Origin: Verrucomicrobiota bacterium
Lineage (GTDB): Bacteria > Verrucomicrobiota > Verrucomicrobiia > Limisphaerales > J093
Length of the DNA stretch: 64,000 nucleotides
Direction: 5' to 3'
NCBI GenBank assembly: GCA_022710935.1
Contig: JAKLFY010000006.1
Location: 1-64,000 of the forward strand
Under the pieces are notes generated by a model. That model made no database searches and was not told where the DNA came from. It saw nothing but the letters and a program-made list of their open reading frames with translations. Below, piece by piece: positions 18,884 to 27,930 of this stretch. Position numbers and translations under genes: made by a program. Every line of letters begins with the position of its first letter. The first letter of the stretch is position 1.

Positions 18884-19065
18884 GAGGCGACACCGTGGCT
18901 CAACTCGGAAGAGAGGAATTCGACGGTGCATCGGGTGCGATCCCTTTGGGCCAATCGCGTGGGCAAGCCAATGCCATCCCGTCACTCGGTGCCAGCCTGT
19001 TCGAATCCGGTCAAGTCTTGTCAACCAAGGGCGACAGTGGCAGAGCGGACGGCGATCTGAACCCG

Positions 19066-20862
19066 GTGAAACAGGCCGTCATTTTGGCGGGGGGCAAGGG
19101 AACGCGGCTGCGCTCGGTGCTGGGCGATCTGCCCAAGCCGCTGATCCCGATTGGCGGCAAACCGCTCCTCGAACATCACTTCGAGCTGTGTCGCGCGCAC
19201 GGCTTCGAGCGGGTTCTGGTGCTCGCCGGGCATCGGGCCGAGCGCATCCAGGCCCATTGCGGCGACGGGAGCCGCTGGGGGCTGCGGATCGAGTGCGAGG
19301 TCGAGCGCGAACCGCTGGGCACGGCGGGGGCCGTCCTGGCCGCGTTTTCCCGGCTGCCCGAGCGGTTTCTTGTGCTCTATGGGGATGAGATGCTCAATGT
19401 GGACCTCGACAGGATGTGGCGCGCCCATCTCGAGGCCGGCGCGGCGGCCACCCTGCTGCTCCACCCCAACGATCACCCCCTCGATTCCGATCTGGTCGAC
19501 GTGGACGAGCACGACTGGATCCGCGCGTTTCACCATCGTCCGCATCCGCCGGAGGCCTTGTTCCAGAACCTGGTGAACGCGGCGTTGTACGTCGTCGAGC
19601 GGTCTGCCTTGACGCCATGGGCTGACTCGAACAAGGCGCTCGATTTCGGCCAGGACCTGTTCCCGGCCATGCTCGATCGAGGGAGCAGGCTGCGCGGCTA
19701 TCGAAGCCCCGAGTACATCAAGGACATCGGCACGCCGGACCGCTACGCGCGGGTCTGCCGGGAGCACGAGGCCGGCGTCGTGGCGGCCAGCAGCCTCGCC
19801 GTGCCGCAGAAGGCGGTTTTCCTCGATCGCGACGGCACTCTCAACCGGGAAGTGGGCGGCGTTTGCGCGCCCGATCGACTCGAGTTGTTGCCCGGCGTGC
19901 CCGCGGCCATTCGCGAGCTCAATCACCGCGGCTGGCGCGTGGTGGTTGTCACCAACCAACCGGTGGTGGCCAAGGGCTTCTGCACCGAGGCCGATGTCCA
20001 GCGCGTCCACAACAAGCTCGAAACGCTGCTCGGCGCCGCCCACGCCTTCGTCGACCGTATCTACTGGTGTCCGCACCATCCCGAGCGCGGTTTTCCCGGC
20101 GAACGCCCCGATCTGAAGCTCGACTGCGCGTGCCGCAAGCCCAAGCCGGGCCTGGTGCTGCGGGCCGCGCACGATCTGAACATCGACCTGCGCGCCTCCT
20201 GGTTCGTGGGCGACAGCACCACGGACCTCGCCACGGCCTCGAATGCGGGCGTTCGATCGATCCTGGTGCGGACCGGACACGCCGGACAGGACGGCAAGTT
20301 CGCCGCCCGGCCGGATCATGTGTTCGAGACTCTGGCCGAGGCCGTCGCGTGGATTGTGAGCGCAGGCAACGCGCACCGGATTTGCTCAGACACACGAGGG
20401 GCGACGCCTGAATTCAAAGCGAACACAATTCAGGATTCGACATCACAGCCAGAGCTTTCTACTTTTGCGGTGTTGTATGAGCGAACACGCACAGCCAAAC
20501 AGGATCCAAGTCCGTTGGCCGACTCTGGCATGGCGCTTGAATCAGCCGAAGCAAACACCCGAGGAGGTGGCTGCCCAGCGCCAGCGCATGATGAAAGCCG
20601 ATCAGAGCGCCTTGCGCGCATCCGCGACGAAGAAGGACGACTCCGCGCATGGGCCGAGCGGCAACGGATTCTAGTGTCCGACTTGCCTCCGGCTGAGGAC
20701 TTGCAGGGCGAACATGGGGTTCACGGCGATCGGACCTCGGACAAATCACCCGATCGGCCCCCGGAGCACGGAAAAGGCGGCATGCGCCCGCCTGCATTCG
20801 ACCGGGAACGGGGAACCCCGAACCCCGAACCCCGAACCCCGAACCCCAACGACCGGCCATGA
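19066..20862 (+). CDS. Fused sugar-1-phosphate nucleotidyltransferase and D,D-heptose bisphosphate phosphatase (HddC-GmhB)
   Basis: A bifunctional enzyme starting at a GTG (VKQAVILAGGKGTRL). Residues 1-240 form a nucleotidyltransferase (LAGGKGTRLRSVLGDLPKPL, LYGDEMLNVD, EYIKDIGTPDRY) of the heptose-1-phosphate guanylyltransferase type. Residues about 248-435 form a HAD phosphatase of the GmhB/HisB-N class (VFLDRDGTLN, VVTNQPVVAKG, zinc ligands in YWCPHHPE and CACRKPKPG, WFVGDSTTDLATA). Together with the next gene, this gives three steps towards GDP-D-glycero-D-manno-heptose for surface glycans. A 160-residue tail after residue 436 looks unlike protein and includes a GAACCCC tandem repeat, yet its TGA overlaps the ATG of the next gene. 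True translation may end earlier in function if not in sequence. Confidence 0.88.
   Translation: MKQAVILAGGKGTRLRSVLGDLPKPLIPIGGKPLLEHHFELCRAHGFERVLVLAGHRAERIQAHCGDGSRWGLRIECEVEREPLGTAGAVLAAFSRLPERFLVLYGDEMLNVDLDRMWRAHLEAGAAATLLLHPNDHPLDSDLVDVDEHDWIRAFHHRPHPPEALFQNLVNAALYVVERSALTPWADSNKALDFGQDLFPAMLDRGSRLRGYRSPEYIKDIGTPDRYARVCREHEAGVVAASSLAVPQKAVFLDRDGTLNREVGGVCAPDRLELLPGVPAAIRELNHRGWRVVVVTNQPVVAKGFCTEADVQRVHNKLETLLGAAHAFVDRIYWCPHHPERGFPGERPDLKLDCACRKPKPGLVLRAAHDLNIDLRASWFVGDSTTDLATASNAGVRSILVRTGHAGQDGKFAARPDHVFETLAEAVAWIVSAGNAHRICSDTRGATPEFKANTIQDSTSQPELSTFAVLYERTRTAKQDPSPLADSGMALESAEANTRGGGCPAPAHDESRSERLARIRDEEGRLRAWAERQRILVSDLPPAEDLQGEHGVHGDRTSDKSPDRPPEHGKGGMRPPAFDRERGTPNPEPRTPNPNDRP
20813..20849 (+). 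repeat. GAACCCC heptamer tandem repeat
   Basis: About five head-to-tail copies of CCGAACC/GAACCCC lie within the 3' tail of the HddC-GmhB reading frame, ending ten bases before the ATG of the heptose kinase. A seven-base unit changes frame whenever copy number changes by anything but a multiple of three. Confidence 0.85.
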
Positions 20863-21839
20863 TCATCAGTCGCACACCGCTCCGGATGAGTTTTGTCGGA
20901 GGCGGCAGTGACCTGCCGGCCTATTACCGTCTCCACGGCGGCGCGGTGGTGTCCACCGCCATCAACAAGTACGTGTATGTGACCGTCAACCCGAAGTTCG
21001 ACGACAACATCCGTGTCAGTTACTCGAGGACTGAGGAAGTGGACGAGGTGGCCAGGCTGCAGCATCCCCTGGTTCGCGAATCGCTTCGCCACCTGGACAT
21101 CGCCGGGGGTGTCGAAATCACATCCATCGCCGACATCCCGTCCCGCGGAACGGGGCTTGGATCCTCGAGCGCGTTCACGGTGGGCCTGCTTCACGCGCTC
21201 CACGCCTGGCGGGGGCGCTATCGGTCGGCCGAGCAGTTGGCCAGGGAAAGCTGCCTCATCGAGATCGAGCGTTGCGGCGAGCCGATCGGCAAGCAGGACC
21301 AATACGCGGCGGCCTTCGGCGGCTTCAACTTCATCGAGTTCTCCCCCGACGAGCGCGTTGTGGTCCAGCCGATCCTCTGTCGGCACGAGACGCTCGAGCG
21401 GCTTCAGGACAACCTCGTCGCCTTCTACACGGGCATCACCCGGCCCGCCGCCAAGGTCCTGCGCGAGAAACAGCGCCGCATCGCGGCCGAAGCGGACAAG
21501 CAGGCCGTGCTCGGGCGCATGGTTGACTTGGCGCGCACGCTGCGCGACGAACTCCAGAACAACAACCTCGACGCCTTCGGCGAGCTCATCCACCAGAACT
21601 GGGTGCTCAAAAAACAGCTCTCGGACGACGTCAGCACCGGCCAGATCGATGCCTGGTACGACGCAGCCCGGGGCGCGGGGGCGGTCGGCGGCAAGATCCT
21701 CGGGGCCGGTTCCGGCGGCTTCCTCCTGTTCTACGCCCCCCGACGGCGGCACCGGGCGATTCGCGACGCCCTGGGCGAGTTGCGCCCGATCCCGATGCGT
21801 TTCGAGCCGCAGGGGAGCCGGATCATCTTCGTGCATTGA
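20859..21839 (+). CDS. hddA: D-glycero-alpha-D-manno-heptose 7-phosphate kinase (GHMP family)
   Basis: A 326-residue GHMP kinase that phosphorylates heptose-7-phosphate at C1, the step before the phosphatase and guanylyltransferase encoded upstream. Features are the N-terminal IISRTPLRMSFVGGGSDLP, the phosphate-binding loop PSRGTGLGSSSAFTVG at 94-109, GEPIGKQDQYAAAFGG, and the C-terminal GGKILGAGSGGFLLFY. This pattern is that of HddA rather than galactokinase or mevalonate kinase. The start overlaps the stop of the upstream fusion (ATGA). The isomerase GmhA, needed to start the route, is not in the window. Confidence 0.9.
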   Translation: MIISRTPLRMSFVGGGSDLPAYYRLHGGAVVSTAINKYVYVTVNPKFDDNIRVSYSRTEEVDEVARLQHPLVRESLRHLDIAGGVEITSIADIPSRGTGLGSSSAFTVGLLHALHAWRGRYRSAEQLARESCLIEIERCGEPIGKQDQYAAAFGGFNFIEFSPDERVVVQPILCRHETLERLQDNLVAFYTGITRPAAKVLREKQRRIAAEADKQAVLGRMVDLARTLRDELQNNNLDAFGELIHQNWVLKKQLSDDVSTGQIDAWYDAARGAGAVGGKILGAGSGGFLLFYAPRRRHRAIRDALGELRPIPMRFEPQGSRIIFVH

Positions 21840-21935
21840 GCGCAAAAACCTGAAGTGCCGGGCGGTTCGGCCTTGATCCGCTTCGAGTGACGGGTTAGCG
21901 TCGCGACGTTGTCCAGAAGCCAATCCAAAAGGTTT

Positions 21936-22796
21936 ATGAACTCGACGCGCCATGGTCGCCTGACCCGCTCAGGCTTCACTCTGATTGAACTCCTGGTGGT
22001 CATCGCCATCATCGCAATCCTCGCCGGCATGTTGCTCCCCGCCCTCTCGAAGGCAAAGTCCAAGGGGCAGGGCATCGCATGCATGAACAACACCAAACAA
22101 CTGGCGTTGGGATTCCTGCTCTACGCGGACGACCATGACGAAACGTTGCTTGGGTGCCTGGACGGCCTGCCCGGGCGCGTGAACTGGATACAGGGTGATC
22201 TGCAAAACTGGGACGCCAACGCCGCCGACACCAGGTTTCTCACCAACAGCCCCCTCTTCAACTACGTCGGCCGCAGCCTCTCCATTTTCAAGTGCCCTGC
22301 CGACAAGGCCACGGTGCGGGTGGGCGGACGAACGGTGCCCCGCATCCGGAGCAACTCGATGAGCCAGGTGTTCGCCTGGGGCGATTGGCTGGACGGATCG
22401 GGCACCGGCCGCAACCAAACCCGGTGGCGCACCTACTCGAAGGCCTCCCACATCGTCACACCGACCAAGACCTTCGTCTTTGTCGATGAACATCCCAACA
22501 GCATTAACGACGCCGCATTCGCCACCCAGTGCACCGGCGCTGACAACATAAGCACCGCCCGCATCATTGATCTCCCCGCCAACTACCACAACGGCGCCTG
22601 CGGATTCTCCTTTGCCGACGGCCACGCCGAAATCAAGAGGTGGATCAGTGACCGCTCGGGCCACGACACCGGCCGCGGTCTCAGAAACATGCCGGTCTAT
22701 TTCACCGGCGCGCGCAACCTGACTCTCAACTTCGCCGCGCGCGAGGCCTGGATGGACGCGAAGTGGATGGCCGACAACACCACCGAGCCGCGTTAG
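21936..22796 (+). CDS. Prepilin-type leader protein (type II pseudopilin-like, H-X9-DG type)
   Basis: A 286-residue protein; the ATG at 21936 places a short basic leader before the prepilin peptidase site in [20 protein letters not shown] (cleavage before Phe, Glu at +5). After one hydrophobic helix comes [14 protein letters not shown] and [20 protein letters not shown], the standard verrucomicrobial/planctomycetal pseudopilin layout. The C-terminal [21 protein letters not shown] is the His-rich H-X9-DG signature. Such proteins are secreted pseudopilins present in many paralogues; function is uncertain, possibly substrate handling by a type II-like system. The secretion motor genes are 4 kb away. 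Its stop overlaps the stop of the convergent oxidoreductase gene. Confidence 0.88.
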   Translation: MNSTRHGRLTRSGFTLIELLVVIAIIAILAGMLLPALSKAKSKGQGIACMNNTKQLALGFLLYADDHDETLLGCLDGLPGRVNWIQGDLQNWDANAADTRFLTNSPLFNYVGRSLSIFKCPADKATVRVGGRTVPRIRSNSMSQVFAWGDWLDGSGTGRNQTRWRTYSKASHIVTPTKTFVFVDEHPNSINDAAFATQCTGADNISTARIIDLPANYHNGACGFSFADGHAEIKRWISDRSGHDTGRGLRNMPVYFTGARNLTLNFAAREAWMDAKWMADNTTEPR

Positions 22797-24142
22797 GCAG
22801 CGGGATATTTCCAGCCTCGCCGGTATTCGCGGCGGAGCAGGCTGTTGGCTTCGGGATCGCCGATCGCCTCGGTCTTCTCGCCATCCCACTGGACGCTGCG
22901 TCCGAGTCTGAGACTCAACATGCCAAGCAGGCTCACGTTGGTCGAGCGCCCGACTTCATCGACGTCGCAGACGGGCCTCGCACCGGTCTTGATGGATTGG
23001 AGAAGATCGGCCCAAACCTCCTTGATATTCTGGTCGTCCGGAGCATGCAACTGCGGGCTCTCCCGAACGACCGGTTTGCGGGCGTCGACGGGGTAAAAGA
23101 CCCAGCCGTCCTTCCATCCCAGGTGGAGCGTCCCCTCGGTGCCGTAGAAGTAGCAGCCGACACTCTCGCCTTTCTCCGCATTGTTGCCGGCAAATTGGCG
23201 GTGCTCCCAGGAGAGCGTAAAACTCTCGAACTCGAAGATGGCCACCTGGTGATCGGGCGCATCGGTGGTCTGTTCCTCGACCGTCGAAACCGGAGGGCCT
23301 TTGATCGGGCGCCCGCCATAGGACGAAATCCTGCGAGGCCATTTCTCGCCGGTCATCCAGAGCACCTGGTCCATCCAGTGAATGCCCCAATCCCCCAGCG
23401 TGCCGTTGGCGTAGTCCAGGTAGTTGCGAAATCCCCGCGGGTGAATGCCTCCGCTCCATGGATTGTCCGGATCGCCGTTGAACGGACGCATCGGCGCCGG
23501 GCCGCACCACATCTCCCAATCCAGTTCAGGCGGCGGCTCGATGTTCCTGCGCGGGCGCTCGGGCCCCCCTCCGTAATGGACAAAGGCGCGGATCATGCCC
23601 ACCTTCCCCAGTTTGCCGGACCGGATGAAGGCGCGCGCGGAGACATTGTGCGGGGAGAGGCGCCTGTGGGTGCCGACCTGCACGGTCTTGCCGGCGTTGC
23701 GCGCGGCCTGAACCATCGCGCGTCCTTCCAGAATCGTATGGCAGATGGGCTTCTCGACGTACACGTGGGCGCCGGCCTGGACCGCGTCAATCGTCTGGAG
23801 TGCATGCCAGTGGTCGGGCGTGCCGACGATGCAGATCTCCGGCTTCTCCCGTTCGAGCAACTCCCGGTAATCGCCGTAGCCTTTGGCCGTGTCCCCCGCC
23901 TCCTTCAGCACCCGCTCGACCGTGCCGCGCAGGAACCGCTGATCGACATCGCAGAGGCCGACAATCCTGCATTGTCCGGAGGCCATGGCCTCTCCGAGGA
24001 TGTTGTTGCCCCACCAGCCGCACCCGATCAATGCGGTGCGGTATTTTCGCCCTGGCGTGTCCGCGCCCAAAAGCGGTATGGCCGAGCAGGCGAACCCGGC
24101 GGCTGCCGAGATCCGGAGGAAGTGGCGACGTGTGGTGTTCAT
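22793..24142 (-). CDS. Gfo/Idh/MocA family oxidoreductase with Tat signal
   Basis: A 449-residue NAD(P)-dependent sugar oxidoreductase-like protein. The N-terminus [20 protein letters not shown] is a Tat leader, so it acts outside the cytoplasm. The Rossmann fold follows ([17 protein letters not shown]), then [14 protein letters not shown] and the signature [16 protein letters not shown] with the catalytic Lys. The C-terminal alpha/beta domain carries [16 protein letters not shown]. It follows a parallel beta-helix glycosidase-like gene by 14 bp on the same strand, so the two are presumably one operon acting on the same glycan. Substrate unknown; periplasmic members often bind glucose-fructose-type or modified sugars. 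Confidence 0.9.
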   Translation of the reverse strand: MNTTRRHFLRISAAAGFACSAIPLLGADTPGRKYRTALIGCGWWGNNILGEAMASGQCRIVGLCDVDQRFLRGTVERVLKEAGDTAKGYGDYRELLEREKPEICIVGTPDHWHALQTIDAVQAGAHVYVEKPICHTILEGRAMVQAARNAGKTVQVGTHRRLSPHNVSARAFIRSGKLGKVGMIRAFVHYGGGPERPRRNIEPPPELDWEMWCGPAPMRPFNGDPDNPWSGGIHPRGFRNYLDYANGTLGDWGIHWMDQVLWMTGEKWPRRISSYGGRPIKGPPVSTVEEQTTDAPDHQVAIFEFESFTLSWEHRQFAGNNAEKGESVGCYFYGTEGTLHLGWKDGWVFYPVDARKPVVRESPQLHAPDDQNIKEVWADLLQSIKTGARPVCDVDEVGRSTNVSLLGMLSLRLGRSVQWDGEKTEAIGDPEANSLLRREYRRGWKYPAA

Positions 24143-24156
24143 GCGATGCCTCCTCT

Positions 24157-26367
24157 TTACCACACGCGTGTTCGCGGAGCCAAGCCCTGCTTTGATCCGC
24201 AACTCGATAGGCACTGCTCGTGCCGGGCTCGGCCCGCCCAGGCCGGGCCGCCGTACAGCCCGGCCTGGCTGGTATCGACCGGGCGAAAACCCGATTCGAG
24301 GGCCGGCGACCCGGGCTTGAGTCGAAAATCGCCTGACGACGTGTCGACGAAAAGGGGATCGACGATCCGTGAGTGCCGGTCCAGACCCAACGCCTGCCAC
24401 CCGGCAAACGTGTGCTGATAGAACCGCAAGGAGTCCGCGCCGCCGGTGTGCCAATAGATGTTGTGATCCCAATCGCCCGGGCATTCTCCGGCTTCGATCC
24501 GCTGCTCGAGCGAGCGATTCCCACTGTGGACGAGGAGCTGGCCCCGGGTGAGGTAGACGATATTCGTGCGGAATGCGTTGGGGCGCTTCTCGTGGAACGG
24601 CCAGACCGAGTAGTCCTCGCCCAGGGCAAAGATGTTGTTGCGGATCACATGGTCGTGACCGCCATTGTTGTACATCAACCCGCCGCTCCGAGTCCGATAA
24701 ACGAGATTGTTCTCGACCAGATAACCGCCGCAGGTGGCATCGAGGTAGATGCCCCATCCGAACGGCGGGGCCTCGTAAGGCGTGATGTCGTGAAAGACGT
24801 TGTCGCGAATCACGCTGCCGGGCGACACCCCCAGGCAGTAGATGAGCCCGGCGTCGCTGAGCACGCCACCGACCAGATGGTGGACGTGATTGAACTCGAT
24901 GGTGTTGTGGTGGGTGCGGTTCGGGGCGTCGTCCCAATTCCAGCCGATGCTCAGGCCCGAGTACCGAAGATCGTGAATGTCGTTGTGCGAGACCCGGTTG
25001 TAACTGCTCTGCGCCACCCAGATGCCCACACCGGCCGCATACACGTGCCCGCCATCGTGAATGTGATTGTTGTCGATGCTGTTGCGCGTCGACTCGGTCG
25101 CGTCGGTCACGGGCCGGTGGACTTCGCCCAGGCGGATGCCGCCGGCGCCCAGGTCCCACAGACGATTGCGCTCGATGCGGCTGTCGCAGCACCCGTGCCG
25201 GAACCAGATGCCGTAGGTCCCCACCCGCGCCACCTCGCAATCCTCGATGGCGCAGCGGCGGACGCCATTGGCGCTCACCGCGGCCGGCACCTCGACGGCG
25301 GCCTGAGTGCTGCTGTTGCCCTTGGGATCGAGCACCCAGTCGCTGTGCTGAAAGGAGAGGCCGCGGAGAATCACGTTCTCGACGTACTGCCCGGCATCGG
25401 GATCGCCGGCGAACCGAACCAACTCGGTCAGTTCGGGTGCCACAACCGCGGCGGTCTCGATCCGTTCGCCCGGCAAAGGCCAGTAGGTAAGCATTCCCGA
25501 GTGGCGGTTCAGGTACCACTCACCAGGCTGATCGAGCAGTTCGATCGCATTCTCGACATAGTAGCGCTGCGCCTCTTCCCAGTACCCCGGCGTCCACCAT
25601 TCATCGAGCGGCGCTGCCAGGTGCGCCAGATTCGAGACCGGATCCACGGCTCCAAGCGGGTGAATCGATGTCTCCCATGAATGCATCAACACGATGTTCA
25701 CATCCCCAAGCCGCGCCCACGGCTCGATGTCGCCGGGCCTGAATCCGAAACGATCCCGCGCCACCGCCGGGGTGTTCGGGCTCGATGGCCCCGGATAGAG
25801 TTTGGCAATGCGATAGTACCCGGTGTTAGGCGCGCGGGCGCGCGGGCGCCTCTCCCCGTTCACCCACATCTGGCGGAAATACCAGGCCCCCGACCGCACC
25901 TGCGGCACGACCGTCTCCCACACCGGCCCCTCCCGATGCCAGCCTCCGAGCAAACGCCCGCCGCTGAACACGGGCCGCGCTCGATGCGCTGCTTCGTAAA
26001 CCACGGGAGCGGCCGGTGCGCCCGAGTCGATCGGTTCGAGCACGAAGGGACTCCGCAACCAATACAGGCCCTGCTGAATGCGAACGCTCACCGGTCCCAT
26101 CGGCGCCTGCGCCGAGGCACGCAACGCGCGCACCTTGTCCCGCGCGCCGGTCAGCGAGGTCAGCGGCCCATCCGTCCGCGCGCGATTCGGCCTGGCCAGG
26201 CCTCCGGACCACGCATCGCTGCCGTTGGGCGCCACATGGAGAACGACCGGCTCACATGGAGACCCCGATTCAGCGTCCACGGATGCAACCATCCAGAGGG
26301 CCCACACCGCCGCGAGCAGAGACGGGATCACTCGACCAGGAGGCGGTTCATGGGAGAGCGTTGACAT
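24157..26367 (-). CDS. Secreted right-handed parallel beta-helix protein, GH141-like
   Basis: A 736-residue exported protein with an N-terminal hydrophobic signal (SLLAAVWALWMVASVDA). The first domain has the pattern of large secreted glycan-acting beta-helix enzymes: LHVAPNGSDAWSGGLARPN, SVRIQQGLYWLRSPFVL and APVVYEAAHRARPVFSGG. From residue about 330 onward there are parallel beta-helix rungs (NVILRGLSFQHSDWV, CAIEDCEVARVGTYGIW, NTIEFNHVHHLVGGVLSDAG, YLVENNLVYRTRSGGLMYN). The layout resembles the GH141 fucosidase/xylanase family, but catalytic residues were not verified. It is paired with the Tat oxidoreductase downstream. Family level is inference; the fold is secure. Confidence 0.75.
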   Translation of the reverse strand: MSTLSHEPPPGRVIPSLLAAVWALWMVASVDAESGSPCEPVVLHVAPNGSDAWSGGLARPNRARTDGPLTSLTGARDKVRALRASAQAPMGPVSVRIQQGLYWLRSPFVLEPIDSGAPAAPVVYEAAHRARPVFSGGRLLGGWHREGPVWETVVPQVRSGAWYFRQMWVNGERRPRARAPNTGYYRIAKLYPGPSSPNTPAVARDRFGFRPGDIEPWARLGDVNIVLMHSWETSIHPLGAVDPVSNLAHLAAPLDEWWTPGYWEEAQRYYVENAIELLDQPGEWYLNRHSGMLTYWPLPGERIETAAVVAPELTELVRFAGDPDAGQYVENVILRGLSFQHSDWVLDPKGNSSTQAAVEVPAAVSANGVRRCAIEDCEVARVGTYGIWFRHGCCDSRIERNRLWDLGAGGIRLGEVHRPVTDATESTRNSIDNNHIHDGGHVYAAGVGIWVAQSSYNRVSHNDIHDLRYSGLSIGWNWDDAPNRTHHNTIEFNHVHHLVGGVLSDAGLIYCLGVSPGSVIRDNVFHDITPYEAPPFGWGIYLDATCGGYLVENNLVYRTRSGGLMYNNGGHDHVIRNNIFALGEDYSVWPFHEKRPNAFRTNIVYLTRGQLLVHSGNRSLEQRIEAGECPGDWDHNIYWHTGGADSLRFYQHTFAGWQALGLDRHSRIVDPLFVDTSSGDFRLKPGSPALESGFRPVDTSQAGLYGGPAWAGRARHEQCLSSCGSKQGLAPRTRVW

Positions 26368-26504
26368 TCAACAGTTTAATGCGCACGGGACCATGAACCG
26401 ACTCCTAGCCGTCCCACATCGCGGGGTGAGTCGGAGCTGATTCCTGCCTTTGACGGAGCGAGATGGCGCGGACTCGGTACGCACCGCGGCTTATCAGGGC
26501 CGCC

Positions 26505-26531
26505 AGCGGCGCGCGCGCGGAGCGCGCCGCT
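26505..26531 (-). terminator. Strong GC hairpin downstream of the pilus motor operon
   Basis: AGCGGCGCGC and GCGCGCCGCT form a perfect 10-bp stem with a seven-base loop, 36 bp beyond the PilC stop codon. A U-tract is not evident, so it may be a factor-dependent terminator or a 3'-stabilising hairpin. Confidence 0.5.
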
Positions 26532-26566
26532 CTCCCTTTCATACATGTGGGAGGGCGCACAAGGCG

Positions 26567-27916
26567 CTACTCTGCCACATCGCCTTCGCCTTCGCCTTCG
26601 CCGCCGAGCGTATTGATGAGGTCGATGAGCGGCAGGAACAGGGCGATGACGATGCTGCCCACGATGACGGCCAGAAAGACAATCATGATGGGCTCGAGCA
26701 ACGAGGTCATGGCGGACACCGCGTTGTCGACTTCATCCTCGTAGGTGTCGGCGATCTTCATCAACATCTCGGGCAGAGCGCCGGTTTGCTCGCCGACGTC
26801 GACCATGCTGACGACCATGGGCGGGAACACGTTGGCTGAGTCGAGCGGCGCCGTGATGGTCTCGCCTTCCTTGACGCTTTCGTGGATCTTGCCGACGGCG
26901 TCGCCGACAACGACGTTGCCGGAGGTCTCCCGGACGATGGTGAGGGCCTGGAGGATCGGCACGCCGCTGCTGACCAGCGTGCCCAGGGTGCGGGTGAACC
27001 GCGAGATGGCCACCTTGCTGATCACGGGGCCGAGCACCGGCATGTTGAGCTTGAATTTGTCGAAGTACCAGCGCCCCTTCTTGGTCTTCAAGAGGAGTTT
27101 AAGAACGATGACAAAAGCCACCGTCGCCCAGATCACGGGCCCCGGATAGACGTAAGGGAAACCGTCGACAACGACGAACGACTTGTCTTTGATCAGGTTG
27201 GCCAGTTTCAACACGAACCGGGTGAATCCCGGCAGAGGCCGCCCTTCCAACATATCCGTAAAGATCGCCTCGAACCGGGGCACGACGAAGACCATCAGCA
27301 CGCCGAGGATCGTGATGGCGACGACCATGACCGCCACGGGATAGAACATGGCGGCAACGACCTTGCCCTTGATCTTCTGGGCCTTCTCCATGAACTCGGC
27401 CAAGCGGTTCAGCACGACTTCGAGAACGCCGCCAAGCTCGCCGGCTTTGACCATGTTGACGTAAAGGCGGTTGAAGATCTTCGGATGCTGCGCCAACGCC
27501 TCGGAAAACGTGCTGCCCCCCTCGATCGAGGTTCCGATTTCCCCCAGGACCTCCTTGAGAGTCGGATGCCGCTCCTGTTTCTCGAGCACGCGCATCCCCC
27601 GCAGCAAAGGCAACCCGGCGTCCACAAGCGTCGCCAACTGACGCGTGAACGCCGTCATGGTCTTTGTCTTCACCTTCCCGCCGAGGAAGGGAATCTTGAT
27701 GTTGAGCGGCTTCTTGGCCTTCTTCTCCCCCGGTGCCGGGGCGCTTTTCTTCTTCTTGTCGCCCTTCTCCTTCACCTTCTCGGCCTCGACGACCTTCGTC
27801 GGGAAGAAGCCCATCTCCCGGAGCCGGGCGATGGCTTCGTTCTGGTTGGAGACGTCGAGTGTCCCCTTTGTCTCTTTGCCACGGGAATCCATGGCGATGT
27901 AGCTGAACTTCGGCAT
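26567..27916 (-). CDS. pilC: Type IV pilus/type II secretion inner-membrane platform protein (PilC/GspF)
   Basis: A 449-residue inner-membrane platform that couples the cytoplasmic ATPases to pilin assembly. It starts MPKFSYIAMDSRGKETKGTL. Two T2SSF repeats are visible, each beginning with a FTRQLATLVDAGLPLLRGM- or FTRTLGTLVSSGVPILQAL-type segment, each containing a GE or GEQTGALPEML turn and followed by membrane helices. A lysine-rich linker (EKGDKKKKSAPAPGEKKAKK) precedes the first. The protein ends in a GEGEGEGD repeat encoded by a short GGCGAA-type DNA repeat. It is last of four tandem genes and lies 14 bp after a GspE/PilB gene. Confidence 0.95.
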   Translation of the reverse strand: MPKFSYIAMDSRGKETKGTLDVSNQNEAIARLREMGFFPTKVVEAEKVKEKGDKKKKSAPAPGEKKAKKPLNIKIPFLGGKVKTKTMTAFTRQLATLVDAGLPLLRGMRVLEKQERHPTLKEVLGEIGTSIEGGSTFSEALAQHPKIFNRLYVNMVKAGELGGVLEVVLNRLAEFMEKAQKIKGKVVAAMFYPVAVMVVAITILGVLMVFVVPRFEAIFTDMLEGRPLPGFTRFVLKLANLIKDKSFVVVDGFPYVYPGPVIWATVAFVIVLKLLLKTKKGRWYFDKFKLNMPVLGPVISKVAISRFTRTLGTLVSSGVPILQALTIVRETSGNVVVGDAVGKIHESVKEGETITAPLDSANVFPPMVVSMVDVGEQTGALPEMLMKIADTYEDEVDNAVSAMTSLLEPIMIVFLAVIVGSIVIALFLPLIDLINTLGGEGEGEGDVAE

Positions 27917-27930
27917 AAACCGCCCCCAGT

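Noticed and set aside
18889-19025. tRNA-like pieces: a D-arm-like GTGGCTCAACTCGGAAGAG and a T-loop GTTCGAATCC
   Set aside because: They are about 100 bases apart, the T-stem has a mismatch, there is no matching 5' acceptor strand, and no CCA-terminated acceptor could be folded.
20477-20674. Small plus-strand frame MSEHAQPNRIQVRW in the tail of the HddC-GmhB gene
   Set aside because: No ribosome binding site or recognised family was seen, and a longer coupled frame covers the same bases.
20813-20849. CCGAACC tandem repeat considered as a telomere or CRISPR-like array
   Set aside because: The unit is seven bases with no spacers, so it is a simple tandem repeat.
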